Counted from the first letter of the stretch, positions 43,307 through 53,598 are shown. The stretch is DNA of 64,000 bases from Hirschia maritima DSM 19733 (GCF_000378345.1 NZ_KB899544.1:744001-808000), one strand, 5' to 3'. A program made the numbers and translations. The notes: generated by a model from the letters alone, not told the origin.

Positions 43307-44326
43307 TTAAGCGCTTGCTCGTGTTTTTGCCATATCTGCAGCCAGATTAATTGCTGCTATAAGGCTGTCTGCGCGCGCAGAGCCGTCAGCAGCAACCGCA
43401 TAACCTGTTCCATGGTCGGGAGATGTGCGAATGAACGGTAGACCTAAAGTGACATTCACGCCGCCCCACATATCGAGTGATTTTAAAGGAGCTAAGCCTT
43501 GATCATGATACATGGCGATTACTGCATCAAATTGGCCTTCAAGCATTGAATGAAAAACGGTATCTCCTGGCTGAGCGTCCGAAACATTTATCCCAGTTTG
43601 ACGCAGAGATTCAGCTGCTGGATTAATCTGCTCAATTTCTTCCTGCCCCAAACTACCGTCTTCGCCAGCGTGTGGGTTTAAACCTGCGAGTGCAATTCGA
43701 GGATTGGAGGTTCCAAATTTATTTATGAGGTCAACATATACAATGTTCACGACTTCTTTGATCAGCTCTTTGGTGATTAAGTCGGGCACTTTGCGGATGG
43801 GTTCGTGGATTGTTGCGAGTGCTACTTTCAAATCGCCGCCAACAAGCATCATAATAGGACGAGGAACGGTGTCAGATGCTGTGTGCTTTCTTGCTAGATC
43901 AGCTAAGAATTCGGTGTGTCCAGGAAATTGAAAGCCTTGCTTGTATAGAAGGGCCTTATTTATTGGGTTTGTAACAACGCCCGAAGCCTGTCCATCAAAG
44001 ACGAGAGTAACTGCTTGCTGAATTGATTCGACTATCGCTGACGCTGCGTTTTCATTGGGATGACCGATGATTGTAGGTGGACAATCTATATTTAATACTG
44101 GCAGTGCATTGGCGCAAACATCGATTGCTTCAGCTGGTGAATTGATGATTTCAACAGCACCAGTAACGCCCGATACCAATTGAGCCTTTTTTAAAATATC
44201 AGCATTGGCTATCGTAAAAAATGGTTGGCCTTTATGCTTCAATGCCTGCCAAGCACGCCAGGTGAGGATTGGACCCACACCTGCAGGGTCTCCCATCGTA
44301 ACAGCTAGAGGTAGGTCTTTATTCAA
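43307..44326 (-). CDS. pdxA: 4-hydroxythreonine-4-phosphate dehydrogenase
   Basis: A 339-residue PdxA of vitamin B6 synthesis. Conserved parts: VTMGDPAGVGP at the N-terminus, INKALLYKQGFQFPGHTEFLA with a metal-site His, ALAGLNPHAGEDG with a second, and AMYHDQGLAPLKSLD with the third, then LPFIRTSPDHGTGYAVA. The metal histidines are all intact. It lies between surA and ksgA, the usual E. coli-like order. Confidence 0.97.
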   Translation of the reverse strand: MNKDLPLAVTMGDPAGVGPILTWRAWQALKHKGQPFFTIANADILKKAQLVSGVTGAVEIINSPAEAIDVCANALPVLNIDCPPTIIGHPNENAASAIVESIQQAVTLVFDGQASGVVTNPINKALLYKQGFQFPGHTEFLADLARKHTASDTVPRPIMMLVGGDLKVALATIHEPIRKVPDLITKELIKEVVNIVYVDLINKFGTSNPRIALAGLNPHAGEDGSLGQEEIEQINPAAESLRQTGINVSDAQPGDTVFHSMLEGQFDAVIAMYHDQGLAPLKSLDMWGGVNVTLGLPFIRTSPDHGTGYAVAADGSARADSLIAAINLAADMAKTRASA

Positions 44327-44344
44327 TTGAATTGTCCTAAAAGC

Positions 44345-45625
44345 TTAGCGACGAATAATTGTTGCCTCACGGCGTAGGTCTCTCAAATAGCGGTTTGCCA
44401 TCATCTCAACCATTTCACCGTGAAGTTTATCTTCAATTTCTTCACGTGTCGGCATGTTGCCACGTTCCATTATGTGCGAACAAACATAAACGATAGCAGC
44501 TTTTTCGTCACTCAGCATGGTAGCAGAAGTTCGACTTCCATCTGGAAGCTGTGAGAACGAATCTAAGCTGGCCTGAGAAATCTCGGTGGTTGAAGTGCGA
44601 CCAAAATCAGCAAATTGAACACCTGCAGCTGAGGCAGTTTCAGCATTCAATGAATCACAAGCATCGATTTGTGAAGCTGCAGTATTAACAGTCTCAAGAG
44701 CATTGCTTCCAGTTGCGTGAATTTGCTTTAGGTAAAACCCCTGCAGTGAACGGTTTACAGGTGCTTGTTTGTTCATAAGTGCGATGAGGTAAACGCCATT
44801 GTCGGATACAATTGGATCCGATATTCCTGGGCCAGCCATGGACTTGATAACATCTGAATAGCTGGATTTGAGTTGGCTTTCGCCTAGCCAACCAAGTTCT
44901 CCACCAGCACTTGCTGTCGGAGCAGCGGAGAATTGACGAGCAACAGCATCAAAAGGTGCTGCACCGGCTTCAATTTGGCGCTTTAGTTCACCTGCACCTT
45001 GAAAAACTTGAGCAATTTCTTCTTGAGTGATGGCCGGCAGAAAAATCTCCCCAATGCGATATTGGGTTTCTTCCATGCTGTTATTCAAGCGTTCGAGGTT
45101 GTCATCAATCTGAAGGTTTGAAATCCTTACGCGCGAGCCAAAACGACCACCAACAAGGCGTCTCCAAGCTATGTCGGCTCGTATTTGATCTCTCAAAGTC
45201 CTTGGTGTTAGTCCAACTTCCGCCAGACCTTGAAGAAAGCCTTCTGGAGTTGTTTGTGATCGGGCAGCTATATCAGCAATCGAGCTATCAATTTCAGCAT
45301 CATCAATTTCTAGCTCGTATTCAGCTGCTTCTTGCATCTGAAGTTTCTCATCAATGAGTCCTTCTACGGCACGAGCTTGGGCTTGTCTGATGGTTTCTTG
45401 ATTAGGGTTCACACCTAAACTCACCAGAATGAACTGCGCACGTTGACGCACATCTGAGTAGGAAATGGGTTCGTCATTCACGACGGCTACAGTGCCTTCT
45501 AAGGCTAAGGCTGTACTCCCATCTTCTGACGCAGCTGACTGTGCATGAGCAGCAATAGGCGCTGAAGCAATAATGCCTGCGAGAATTGGTGCTAGGATGG
45601 ATAGTTTGTTGTTTAAACGTCTCAT
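44345..45625 (-). CDS. surA: SurA-like periplasmic chaperone / peptidylprolyl isomerase
   Basis: A 426-residue precursor. The signal peptide ends AAHAQ. A SurA N-terminal domain follows (VAVVNDEPISYSDVRQRAQF; ALIDEKLQ-like ARAVEGLIDEKLQMQEA), then one parvulin-type domain (FDAVARQFSAAPTASAGGELGWLGESQL ... DNGVYLIALMNK) and a C-terminal helix. It helps outer-membrane proteins such as LptD fold. It lies 174 nt after lptD, with no terminator seen in the gap. Confidence 0.9.
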   Translation of the reverse strand: MRRLNNKLSILAPILAGIIASAPIAAHAQSAASEDGSTALALEGTVAVVNDEPISYSDVRQRAQFILVSLGVNPNQETIRQAQARAVEGLIDEKLQMQEAAEYELEIDDAEIDSSIADIAARSQTTPEGFLQGLAEVGLTPRTLRDQIRADIAWRRLVGGRFGSRVRISNLQIDDNLERLNNSMEETQYRIGEIFLPAITQEEIAQVFQGAGELKRQIEAGAAPFDAVARQFSAAPTASAGGELGWLGESQLKSSYSDVIKSMAGPGISDPIVSDNGVYLIALMNKQAPVNRSLQGFYLKQIHATGSNALETVNTAASQIDACDSLNAETASAAGVQFADFGRTSTTEISQASLDSFSQLPDGSRTSATMLSDEKAAIVYVCSHIMERGNMPTREEIEDKLHGEMVEMMANRYLRDLRREATIIRR

Positions 45626-45799
45626 ATTATATCCACTATGTGCCAGTCAGACTAGTTTGAAGATTGCCAAACATAACGTCTTGATGAAAAGGCGCAATTA
45701 TAAACCTCTGTCTCATATGCATTCTATTCACAAAAAAGGAAACTCTAAGGCAGAGGATTATTCTTTTGCAGTGATTTCGGTTATGTTGCGGTGAGTTTT

Positions 45800-48004
45800 C
45801 TAGTCAAAAGTATTGGAACCAGCGTTTCCAATAGATTTCAGAGAGAAACGGAAATTGATTGATTCTGTTGGTCCTAAATCACCAAGCTGAGTTTGATTTC
45901 TATCAAACGTAAGCTCAAATAACGAGCAATCGTCTTGATAATATACACCGTAGGATTGGCGTGGGTTGAATTCGTCAGCGATGTTGCGGTCTATACCCGC
46001 CACGAGCCCCCAGTTTTTGTTGATTCTGAATGTTCCAAATGCAGAGAAACCTTCTTGTCCACCAATATTACTGAGTGATTCATCCAACCTAAAATATTGA
46101 AGTCTATTTTTGAAACGCCAATAATTTACCGTTGCGCGTGCATCAATTCGTTTCAGCTCAAAATCAGATTCGTCAATTCTGAGACGAGTAGATAGGTTGA
46201 GCGCATCTCCCAAATTTAGTGAAGCGGCTGCCACATAGTCAGATTCTTTACCGGATAAATTGGTAAGTGGGTCTTGAAAGCGGTCATCGGCATCATCGCG
46301 CCAGCGTTGTCCGAAAACACCGTTTATAGAATTGTTATTCCCCCAGCGAAGTGCTGCGTTAATTCCTGCAGAATATCTGTTTCCACCTTCCCATAGGTCG
46401 TAACTTGAAGCAGCACTTGGTTTGAACAATGTTGATTCATCAGCTTCAAAGCGTTGAGCGTCGATATTGGGCAGGCTGCTATCATTTGCCCCTTTGGTGC
46501 CAAATGCCCCCATTAAAGTGGGCTCAATGATAATATCAAATTGTCCCATTCGTTTAGTGAGAGGGTAGCTGACTTGTATTCCAGCTAAACCTAATCCTCT
46601 GGAGAGCGTTTGAGATTCAAATTCATCTGTAGAATCTTCAATATTGTATAAATCTGTACGTGCTTGAGCAAACGGTTCGACGACAATGCCAGGGCCGACA
46701 ATATTGCGTGAACGCCAATTTGTGTCGATGGTGGCGCGTCGAGAAGATAGGCCTACATTTCGTTCAATAACTGCTGCAGATCCGCTGACTGATAGGTTAC
46801 CTAAATCAAAGTTTTTCCAATCGCCAAAACTAAAGTTTTTCTCAGCAAATGCGGTAGGTAAGACCAATGGCGTTTCGGGACGGCCTGCGACGGAAGAGAG
46901 ATCTTGGAAACGAAGTAAGCCAACCTCTGTATACATGCTTTCAGTCTGCCCTTGTGTATACAATTGCGTGAGCATGTTTCTTGATTGGCTTGCATATATT
47001 CCGCGCTGTAAATGTAGGCCATCAATATCATATCGGCGGTCATATGTATCGTCTGACTGGGCTTCTACTGCAAATCCCCATTGCCAGTCTCTATTGATGT
47101 CAAACTTTCCTTCAGCAAAGAGGTGGCTTTGCCAAGTTTCGTCACCGATCTTGATGGCTTCATCCTTAAAGGGAGCTTCGTGTGTGAAGGCACCTTCTGC
47201 CGAGACATAACCGGAATAAAATCGTTTTTTATATTCCAGACCCAATGCTGGATTGATCCGTCCGAAAAACTTTGGTTTGAACGTTAATTCTGAATGAGGT
47301 GAAATAGCCCAATAATAAGGTTGTTCGTATTCAAGGCCTGTTTTGGAGCTAAGTCCTACATCCGGTGGCAATAGTCCAGAACGACGATCAGAACTTGGGT
47401 CTGGATGTGCAAAATAGGGCACATACATGATCGGCACGCCTTTTATGTTCAAAAAAGCATGCTGATAGCTTATCATCTGCGTTTCTTTGTTCTGAACTGC
47501 TCGTTTTGCTTTGATGGACCATGTGGGTTCACTGCCAGGTTCAGTACACACGGGACAGGCTGTATAGGCCATTTGTTCCAGTGTGTTGCCTTTGTTTTGA
47601 TTGTGAATTGCAGCTGCGGCTGTTGCAACTGCCCCGCCTTCTAGTCTGGAAGAGAAATTTAGTGCGTACCCATCTTTTAGGTTTTCATCCACTTGGATTT
47701 CGTCAGCAAATCTTGATTGACCTTCTTCATCGATGATCTCAACATTTCCTTGGGCGCGAACGATGCGGTTTTTGCGGTCGTAAATTACGCGATCTGCTCT
47801 CAGTGAACGTCCGGCAAATCTCGCGACAACATTTCCTTCATAGATGACTTGTTCATTGTCTCTGTCTTCTATGAGGCGTTCTGCATTTAGATAGACGCGT
47901 TCTTGTTGGGGGATTTGAGGAGGCGTACTTTGGGCTAAGGCAGCATTTGAAATGGAAATTACTGCACCTAAGGCTGCCGCGTATCGGAAAAAATTTGCAA
48001 CCAC
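45800..48004 (-). CDS. lptD: LPS-assembly protein LptD
   Basis: A 734-residue outer-membrane barrel precursor. The signal peptide ends AALAQ. The N-terminal OstA/jellyroll domain (VYLNAERLIEDRDNEQVIYEGNVVARF; DRVIYDRKNRIVRAQGNVEI) includes the CPVC motif, part of the family's disulfide network. A large beta-barrel ends in SLKSIG...NTFD. It inserts LPS in the outer leaflet. The start is GTG with GAGG 7 nt upstream. lptG and lptF lie just upstream and encode the inner-membrane part of the same machine. Confidence 0.95.
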   Translation of the reverse strand: MVANFFRYAAALGAVISISNAALAQSTPPQIPQQERVYLNAERLIEDRDNEQVIYEGNVVARFAGRSLRADRVIYDRKNRIVRAQGNVEIIDEEGQSRFADEIQVDENLKDGYALNFSSRLEGGAVATAAAAIHNQNKGNTLEQMAYTACPVCTEPGSEPTWSIKAKRAVQNKETQMISYQHAFLNIKGVPIMYVPYFAHPDPSSDRRSGLLPPDVGLSSKTGLEYEQPYYWAISPHSELTFKPKFFGRINPALGLEYKKRFYSGYVSAEGAFTHEAPFKDEAIKIGDETWQSHLFAEGKFDINRDWQWGFAVEAQSDDTYDRRYDIDGLHLQRGIYASQSRNMLTQLYTQGQTESMYTEVGLLRFQDLSSVAGRPETPLVLPTAFAEKNFSFGDWKNFDLGNLSVSGSAAVIERNVGLSSRRATIDTNWRSRNIVGPGIVVEPFAQARTDLYNIEDSTDEFESQTLSRGLGLAGIQVSYPLTKRMGQFDIIIEPTLMGAFGTKGANDSSLPNIDAQRFEADESTLFKPSAASSYDLWEGGNRYSAGINAALRWGNNNSINGVFGQRWRDDADDRFQDPLTNLSGKESDYVAAASLNLGDALNLSTRLRIDESDFELKRIDARATVNYWRFKNRLQYFRLDESLSNIGGQEGFSAFGTFRINKNWGLVAGIDRNIADEFNPRQSYGVYYQDDCSLFELTFDRNQTQLGDLGPTESINFRFSLKSIGNAGSNTFD

Positions 48005-48114
48005 TCTATTTCCTCACCCGCACATTTCAGCCCACGCTGAATACTTCAACTTCCTTTGATTAAGCAAAGGAAGAAAAAACGTCCAGTTAAAAGTGACATT
48101 TGAAATGTGTAAGT

Positions 48115-49224
48115 TTAGCCATCTTCTGCAAAAGCAATGATACTCAAGACACTGAACAGAGCGATTAGAGCAGGAGCCCAAGCTGCTGCTTCAGGTGGAG
48201 TTGCACCTGAACTTGCCAAACCTTTGGAGACTTGGTTCACGAAAAACAGAAGAAATCCGGCACCAATACCGGCTGCAAGCAATTGGGTAACGCCACCTGA
48301 TCTACGAAGTCTCAAGCATACAATTGCGCCGATCATAGACATGGCACCTAATAGAACAGGCATGGCCAGCAGAGTGTGGAACTTCATAATGTACTTATCT
48401 GCGTCAAGTCCCGCTTGGCGTGCATCAGCAATCAAACGCGGTAGTTTCCAGAATGAGATTGATTTTTCATCCTTGCTTCGATTTAAAATTGTGCTCGGAT
48501 CTAGAGTAGACGTAAGAGCAAGGAAATCTTGCTTTATGGGTTCGTTTCGGTCTGAATATTCCGTGACTCCTTCAAGTTGCCAGAAACCCGGTCGTAAAGT
48601 TGCTTTTTTTGCATCGATCCGTCTTTGAAAGTCGAATTCTTCTCCATTTTTTTCCAGGACAAATATTTCAACATCAAGCAAGCTTTGGTTGTCGTCGGGA
48701 GCTACTTCACCGTGAATAACTGATTGGGTTGTTTCTGTACCTTGTCTCAACCACACTGTTTTCAGGTTCTTTCGCGCATCTATGCCGGCACCTGTTTCTT
48801 GAAGGAGGGATGCGCGATCATATTCATATTTAGCATTCGTGTGCGTAGAGAGCGGGTCAATTGCCATCATTGATAGCAAGCCAAGCAGGCCTGCAAGAAA
48901 AAATGCTGGTGCGAGAAAACGCCAGGCAGACATGCCTGCGGCGCGAATGGCGGAAAGTTCTGAAGATCTGTTGAGTTTGGAATATGCCAACATACTTCCA
49001 ACAAGTATTGCAAATGGCAATGTTTCCAGAATTAGTTGAGGAGCTTTCATAATTGTCAGCTGGAAAGCGTCCATTAACGATAGTTCTATTCTTGCGCCAA
49101 CCGTGCGCAATTGTTCAACCATATCGACGAGCAAAATAGCGCCCAATATGATGCCCATCGTCATAGCTAATCCATTTAGGCATTGGATGAAAATATAACG
49201 TTGAATTCTGCCGGCAATACCCAT
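48115..49224 (-). CDS. lptG: LPS export ABC transporter permease LptG
   Basis: A 369-residue permease with three N-terminal and three C-terminal membrane helices around a periplasmic beta-jellyroll. Family signs: IQRYIFIQCLNGL at the start, ELSAIRAAGMSAWRFLAPAF, and the C-terminal RRSGGVTQLLAAGIGAGFLLFFVNQ. It extracts LPS with LptF and LptB. The start follows the lptF stop directly. lptB is not in this window. Confidence 0.95.
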   Translation of the reverse strand: MGIAGRIQRYIFIQCLNGLAMTMGIILGAILLVDMVEQLRTVGARIELSLMDAFQLTIMKAPQLILETLPFAILVGSMLAYSKLNRSSELSAIRAAGMSAWRFLAPAFFLAGLLGLLSMMAIDPLSTHTNAKYEYDRASLLQETGAGIDARKNLKTVWLRQGTETTQSVIHGEVAPDDNQSLLDVEIFVLEKNGEEFDFQRRIDAKKATLRPGFWQLEGVTEYSDRNEPIKQDFLALTSTLDPSTILNRSKDEKSISFWKLPRLIADARQAGLDADKYIMKFHTLLAMPVLLGAMSMIGAIVCLRLRRSGGVTQLLAAGIGAGFLLFFVNQVSKGLASSGATPPEAAAWAPALIALFSVLSIIAFAEDG

Positions 49225-50394
49225 TTAAGCCATCGCTCCCGTATCATCTGGATGAGCGCTTTTAGATGATTGCTCTTTGATATCTTTTTTCATTGCGTTT
49301 GCAGCAAGTTTCAGACTTCTGCCCCAGAAAAACATGAAAGCCAAAATCCCAAAGCTCATTATTGGAACAAGATACTGGATGAAGTTGAGTTCTCGATCAT
49401 CTTCTCCGACAGACACTGCCGCTAGCGCGAGCAATTGCGCAAAAAGAGCTAATCCTGTGGCAACTGATATACGTTGTTGATATCCTCGACGGCTGAAATC
49501 TCCGCCTAAAACGGCGACAATTGCAAGCATTGCCATAAACATGTTCATGAGAGGCAGCGCTAGTCTTGCGTGGCCCTCAGCAAAGAATTTATCGGCGTTA
49601 TCTCGATCGTAAAAATTGTTTAGATCAGGGTAAAACAATTCCGTTAGAAACCGGTCAGATGCCTTTAATACATAGCTTTTATCTGAATCAACAAAAGCTC
49701 CTAACTCGTATATGTATTGATCGAAGGTTCCATCCCATAGTTGGCCATTTGCATCAATTTTTTGTACACGGGCATTGCGCATTAATATTGCGGGAACACC
49801 TTCAACTTCGGTCACAGCGCCGGTTTTGGCGATATAGGTTGTAGCTGCATCGGGATCGCGGTCATCGCTTATGAGAAGTGTCTGAAGTTCACCGCCACCC
49901 AAAGACTTACCAATGTAAACTGTGAGATCATGGGCTGGGGAGTTGAACTCACCTGGTTTTACAAGCGTAGCTGCCAGATCTGATCTTGCAGATGTCAGGG
50001 TTTCACGCATTTCTCTATAAGAGGCTGGTTGAACCCAAAGATTGATTACTAAATGCAGAAGGGCAGCCAGTGCACCAATTCTCAATGCTGGAGATGCGAT
50101 CTGCATACGAGACATGCCAGCCGCCTGCGCAACGACAATTTCGCTATCTCTATGTGCTCGGTTGAGTGTGGATATTGTTGCAACAAAAAGGGCAATGGGA
50201 AGCAACAGTCCAATAACCTGCGGAGCGGCAAGCATTGATACATAGAGGAATGTGAGTGCTGATTGTCGGTTTTCGACTATCAAATCAATTTGGGTGAGCC
50301 CTTGAGTCAAAAGTGCTATCAGAACCAGTCCACCTACAATGGAAACCATCGTGCGGAGCACATTCCCGAAAAGATATTGCTGAAAGCGATCCAT
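49225..50394 (-). CDS. lptF: LPS export ABC transporter permease LptF
   Basis: A 389-residue partner permease of LptG. It begins MDRFQQYLFGNVLRTM, has the coupling-helix region DSEIVVAQAAGMSRMQIASPA, a periplasmic jellyroll (about residues 130-270) and three C-terminal helices, ending in a soluble tail rich in Lys and Ser. First gene of the LPS/OMP assembly run, divergent from pepA across a 211-nt AT-rich gap that should hold both promoters. Confidence 0.95.
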   Translation of the reverse strand: MDRFQQYLFGNVLRTMVSIVGGLVLIALLTQGLTQIDLIVENRQSALTFLYVSMLAAPQVIGLLLPIALFVATISTLNRAHRDSEIVVAQAAGMSRMQIASPALRIGALAALLHLVINLWVQPASYREMRETLTSARSDLAATLVKPGEFNSPAHDLTVYIGKSLGGGELQTLLISDDRDPDAATTYIAKTGAVTEVEGVPAILMRNARVQKIDANGQLWDGTFDQYIYELGAFVDSDKSYVLKASDRFLTELFYPDLNNFYDRDNADKFFAEGHARLALPLMNMFMAMLAIVAVLGGDFSRRGYQQRISVATGLALFAQLLALAAVSVGEDDRELNFIQYLVPIMSFGILAFMFFWGRSLKLAANAMKKDIKEQSSKSAHPDDTGAMA

Positions 50395-50605
50395 TCACTT
50401 CCTCTTTGTTCTGTTGACACTTTGCTATGATGGAATATTCCACCATGATTATGAAAACTTATTGCGTTTCTGATTGATTCAACAGAGACTTTTCGAGTCT
50501 ATATTTTATTCAATCAGATTAACTATATAAGTTGTGCCTAACGCCTTGCATACAAGCTGTCGACGCTTATTTCAGGGAAAATGAAACTCAAAGGGACGAG
50601 CCAAT

Positions 50606-52078
50606 ATGAAAATTACTTTTAAAGATGCAGCAAAAGCTGATGCTATCGCCTATCTCGGATTTGAAGGTGAAGCCGTTCCTGCATCTGCTAAATCAGCTGA
50701 CGAAGCAAGCAATGGCGTACTTGCTAAAGCTGCTGAAGCTGCGCGTTTTGAAGGTAAATCTGGGCAGGTTGTTGAGATTTTAGCACCTGCTGGAAGTGAA
50801 GCTTCTCGTGTGCTGTTAGTTGGTCTTGGCAAAGAAGATAAGGCAACTGATCGTACATATGAAAACACCGGTGCAACGCTTGCAAAAAAATTGCAGACTT
50901 CAGGTGCAAAAACTTTAGATATTGTTGGTGCTGCTAGTGTTGATGCAAGTGCACGCCTTGCCTTAGGGGCACGTTTGGCTTCCTACCGATTCGATAATTA
51001 CCGCACTGATAAGAAAGACGACAAAAAACCAACGCTTGGTGAAGTGGCTATTGTTGGCGGTGCGGTTAAGGATGCTGAAGCTGCCTGGGTAAGGTTATCT
51101 GCAACAGCAGACGGAACAGAATTAGCGCGTGACCTGATGAATGAGCCACCCAATGTTCTGCAGCCAGAAACATATGCCGAGCGTATTAAAGAGCTAGAAT
51201 CTCTGGGCCTTGAAGTTGAAATTCTTGACGAACCAGCCATGCAAAAGCTTGGTATGGGATCTTTACTTGGTGTTGGTCAGGGGTCTGTAAAAGGCTCACG
51301 CCTTGTCGTGATGAAATGGAATGGTGCGAAGGATAAAAAAGCAGCCCCGCTAGCGCTAGTTGGTAAAGGTGTAACCTTTGATACTGGTGGTATTTCGTTG
51401 AAGCCGGGCGCAAGCATGGAAGACATGAAAGGCGACATGGGTGGTTCTGCCGCTGTTGTGGGGGCTATGAAGTCTCTTGCGACACGGAAAGCCAAAGCAA
51501 ATGTTGTCGGTCTAGTTGGTCTTGTTGAGAACATGCCGGATGGAAATGCAATTCGTCCAGGAGACATTCTTACAACTGCTGCAGGAAAAACTGTTGAAGT
51601 GCAAAACACAGATGCAGAAGGCCGTTTGGTTCTTGTGGATGTGCTTTGGTATGCTCAAGAAAAGCACAAGCCTCGCGCCATCATCGACCTAGCAACATTG
51701 ACTGGTGCGATCATGATCGCTCTGGGCGATGAGTTCGCGGGTGTGTTTTCAAATAATGATGAGCTGGCCAGTCAAATTGAATCAGCGGGTAAAGCTGAAG
51801 GTGAGATCACTTGGCGCATGCCGCTGAGCACGACTTATGACAAGCAGATCGATTCTCAATTTGCGGACATGCGCAATATGGGAGGACGTTTGGCTGGTTC
51901 TGCGACTGCTGCACAATTCCTGCAACGTTTTATCGAGAATGATACACCTTGGGCACACATAGATATTGCTGGTGTAGCTTGGCGTTCTGGCAAAAACCGT
52001 CCAATGGAAGCTGGCTGGGCTTCTGGTTATGGTCCGCGTTTGCTAGACCGTATCGTGGCAGATAATTTCGAGGACTAA
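50606..52078 (+). CDS. pepA: Leucyl aminopeptidase (M17)
   Basis: A 490-residue cytosolic aminopeptidase with two metal ions. The N-terminal regulatory domain is followed by the catalytic domain with LVGKGVTFDTGGISLKPG (metal Lys/Asp), DMKGDMGGSAAV, and the signature NTDAEGRLVL. The length is normal. In some bacteria PepA also binds DNA at carAB or Xer sites; this is not visible here. holC follows 6 nt later, an arrangement common in proteobacteria. Confidence 0.97.
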   Translation: MKITFKDAAKADAIAYLGFEGEAVPASAKSADEASNGVLAKAAEAARFEGKSGQVVEILAPAGSEASRVLLVGLGKEDKATDRTYENTGATLAKKLQTSGAKTLDIVGAASVDASARLALGARLASYRFDNYRTDKKDDKKPTLGEVAIVGGAVKDAEAAWVRLSATADGTELARDLMNEPPNVLQPETYAERIKELESLGLEVEILDEPAMQKLGMGSLLGVGQGSVKGSRLVVMKWNGAKDKKAAPLALVGKGVTFDTGGISLKPGASMEDMKGDMGGSAAVVGAMKSLATRKAKANVVGLVGLVENMPDGNAIRPGDILTTAAGKTVEVQNTDAEGRLVLVDVLWYAQEKHKPRAIIDLATLTGAIMIALGDEFAGVFSNNDELASQIESAGKAEGEITWRMPLSTTYDKQIDSQFADMRNMGGRLAGSATAAQFLQRFIENDTPWAHIDIAGVAWRSGKNRPMEAGWASGYGPRLLDRIVADNFED

Positions 52079-52084
52079 TCTCAC

Positions 52085-52573
52085 TTGGCAGATACAAACT
52101 CCAATAAAGGTGAATGGTGGTTTTACCATTTAGAGCGCACTTCACTTGAAGAAGCGCTCGGTCCTTTGTTGGAAAAATGTCTGCAAAAGGAATGGCGCGT
52201 CCTCATTGTTGGTGATGAGGACCGCATACCACGTCTCGATTTGGGCTTGTGGACATGGAAAGCTGATAGCTTTTTGCCACACGCCCGCATTGGCGGACGC
52301 GACAAGGCTGAGCCAAGTGTTCAGCCCATATTGCTATCCACAGAACCTGATCCTCAAAACAGTGCGGATATTATCGTGTTGTTAGACGGATGCCGTTTGC
52401 CAGAAGAGCCAAATGACGCCATCAAATATGTGCGGTGCATGGTCGTCTTTGATGGCGATGATTACACTGCCCGCGATACTGCCCGCACCCAGTTTAAAGC
52501 TGCAAAAGATGCCGGCCAAACCGTCAGCTATTTTCAGCAAAATGATCGCGGCGGCTGGGATAAAAAAGGTTAG
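52085..52573 (+). CDS. holC: DNA polymerase III chi subunit
   Basis: A 162-residue HolC. It starts at TTG, with WWFYHLERTSLEEALGPLLEKCLQKEWRVLIV matching the family N-terminus, then FLPHARIGG and QPILLSTEP, the stretch that forms the psi/SSB-binding surface. It links the clamp loader to SSB. The pepA-holC neighbourhood supports the call. Its end overlaps the opposing GFA-like gene by 4 nt. Confidence 0.92.
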   Translation: MADTNSNKGEWWFYHLERTSLEEALGPLLEKCLQKEWRVLIVGDEDRIPRLDLGLWTWKADSFLPHARIGGRDKAEPSVQPILLSTEPDPQNSADIIVLLDGCRLPEEPNDAIKYVRCMVVFDGDDYTARDTARTQFKAAKDAGQTVSYFQQNDRGGWDKKG

Positions 52574-52977
52574 TTTCCGCTTCCAAATTCTTCAGGGTGT
52601 TGTTTGCCTTCATCGCAAATATTTGTCCATTTGGGTTTTGAGCCGACAAATATATGATGCGCCATTTTTAGCGTTTCGCTGCCTTGAGTTATAACACCTA
52701 CTGGAATGAACATTGTGCTGTCATCGTTCTTTCCTGGGGCTGGAGAGCCACAAGTATTACAAAAATTGGATTCCCAGTCTGCATTCGGTTTTTTCCAGAT
52801 TTTCACATTGTCTTCACCGGAAAGCCAAGAGAACTTGTCTTTAGGCACAATGATGACGGGTATGCCCCCGCTGCCTGTGAACTTCTGGCAGATGGAGCAA
52901 TGACACATATAAATGTCTTGCACTTTGGCGTTTGCTCTAAAAGATACAGTGCCACAATTGCATTTGCCCGTTATCAT
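52570..52977 (-). CDS. GFA/CENP-V-like zinc protein
   Basis: A 135-residue protein of the glutathione-dependent formaldehyde-activating-enzyme-like family. The zinc ligands are seen as CNCG (residues 6-9), CHCSIC (25-30) and CNTCG in the middle. The C-terminus has HHIFVGSKPKW, typical of this group. Real GFA activity has been questioned for the family, so only the fold is certain. Confidence 0.9.
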   Translation of the reverse strand: MITGKCNCGTVSFRANAKVQDIYMCHCSICQKFTGSGGIPVIIVPKDKFSWLSGEDNVKIWKKPNADWESNFCNTCGSPAPGKNDDSTMFIPVGVITQGSETLKMAHHIFVGSKPKWTNICDEGKQHPEEFGSGN

Positions 52978-53015
52978 GTTTCGTCCTCACACTTGAAACT
53001 CTGAGAAACTTATAC

Positions 53016-53044
53016 TTGCCCTTACAGGCTACTCAGTCTATAGC
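53016..53044 (+). promoter_or_regulatory. Candidate sigma-70 promoter of ndk
   Basis: TTGCCC (53016-53021) and TATAGC (53039-53044) are separated by exactly 17 nt, leaving a leader of about 45 nt before the ndk ATG. It fits the alphaproteobacterial housekeeping consensus reasonably, with the -35 imperfect. Confidence 0.4.
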
Positions 53045-53097
53045 GCGCGAAACGATATCGTTTCCTTTACAAAAAGTACTCAATAGGAAGTTTGAAA

Positions 53098-53520
53098 ATG
53101 GCTATTCAGCGCACATTCTCTATCATTAAACCAGATGCAACAAACCGCAACCTAACTGGTAAAATCAACGCTGTTTTCGAAGAAGCTGGTCTTCGTGTTG
53201 TCGCTCAAAAGCGCGTTCGCATGACAGCTGCTCAAGCAGAAGGTTTTTACGCTGAGCACAAAGAGCGTCCTTTCTTTGGTGAGCTTGTTGAATTCATGAC
53301 ATCTGCTCCTGTTGTTCTTCAAGTTCTTCAAGGTGAAAACGCTGTTCTTAAGCACCGTGAAGTTATGGGTGCAACAAACCCAGCTGAAGCAGCAGATGGT
53401 ACAGTTCGTAAGCTTTTCGCTCAGTCAATTGGTGAAAACTCTGTACACGGTTCAGATTCAGACGAATCTGCTGCTCGTGAAATCAACTACTTCTTCCGTC
53501 CAGAAGAAATCGTTGGGTAA
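53098..53520 (+). CDS. ndk: Nucleoside diphosphate kinase
   Basis: A 140-residue Ndk: start [17 protein letters not shown], the ERPFF segment, and the phosphorylated His117 in [10 protein letters not shown]. It balances NTP and dNTP pools by phosphate transfer through His. AGGA lies upstream of this ATG; a TTG two codons earlier is also in frame. Codon choice is highly biased, consistent with strong expression. Confidence 0.98.
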   Translation: MAIQRTFSIIKPDATNRNLTGKINAVFEEAGLRVVAQKRVRMTAAQAEGFYAEHKERPFFGELVEFMTSAPVVLQVLQGENAVLKHREVMGATNPAEAADGTVRKLFAQSIGENSVHGSDSDESAAREINYFFRPEEIVG

Positions 53521-53526
53521 ACTCTG

Positions 53527-53568
53527 ATCTGGCATTCGCCAGATTAAAAGGTCTGGTGGACCTTTTAA
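53527..53568 (+). other. Two adjacent hairpins just after ndk
   Basis: ATCTGGC/GCCAGAT (53527-53533, 53538-53544) and TTAAAAGGTC/GACCTTTTAA (53544-53553, 53559-53568), both perfect, directly abutting. Neither has a T-run, so they are likelier 3'-end stabilising structures or a processing site than terminators; the true terminator lies further down. Confidence 0.45.
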
Positions 53569-53598
53569 AAGAGTTTACGCCCGAAATGATAATGAAGG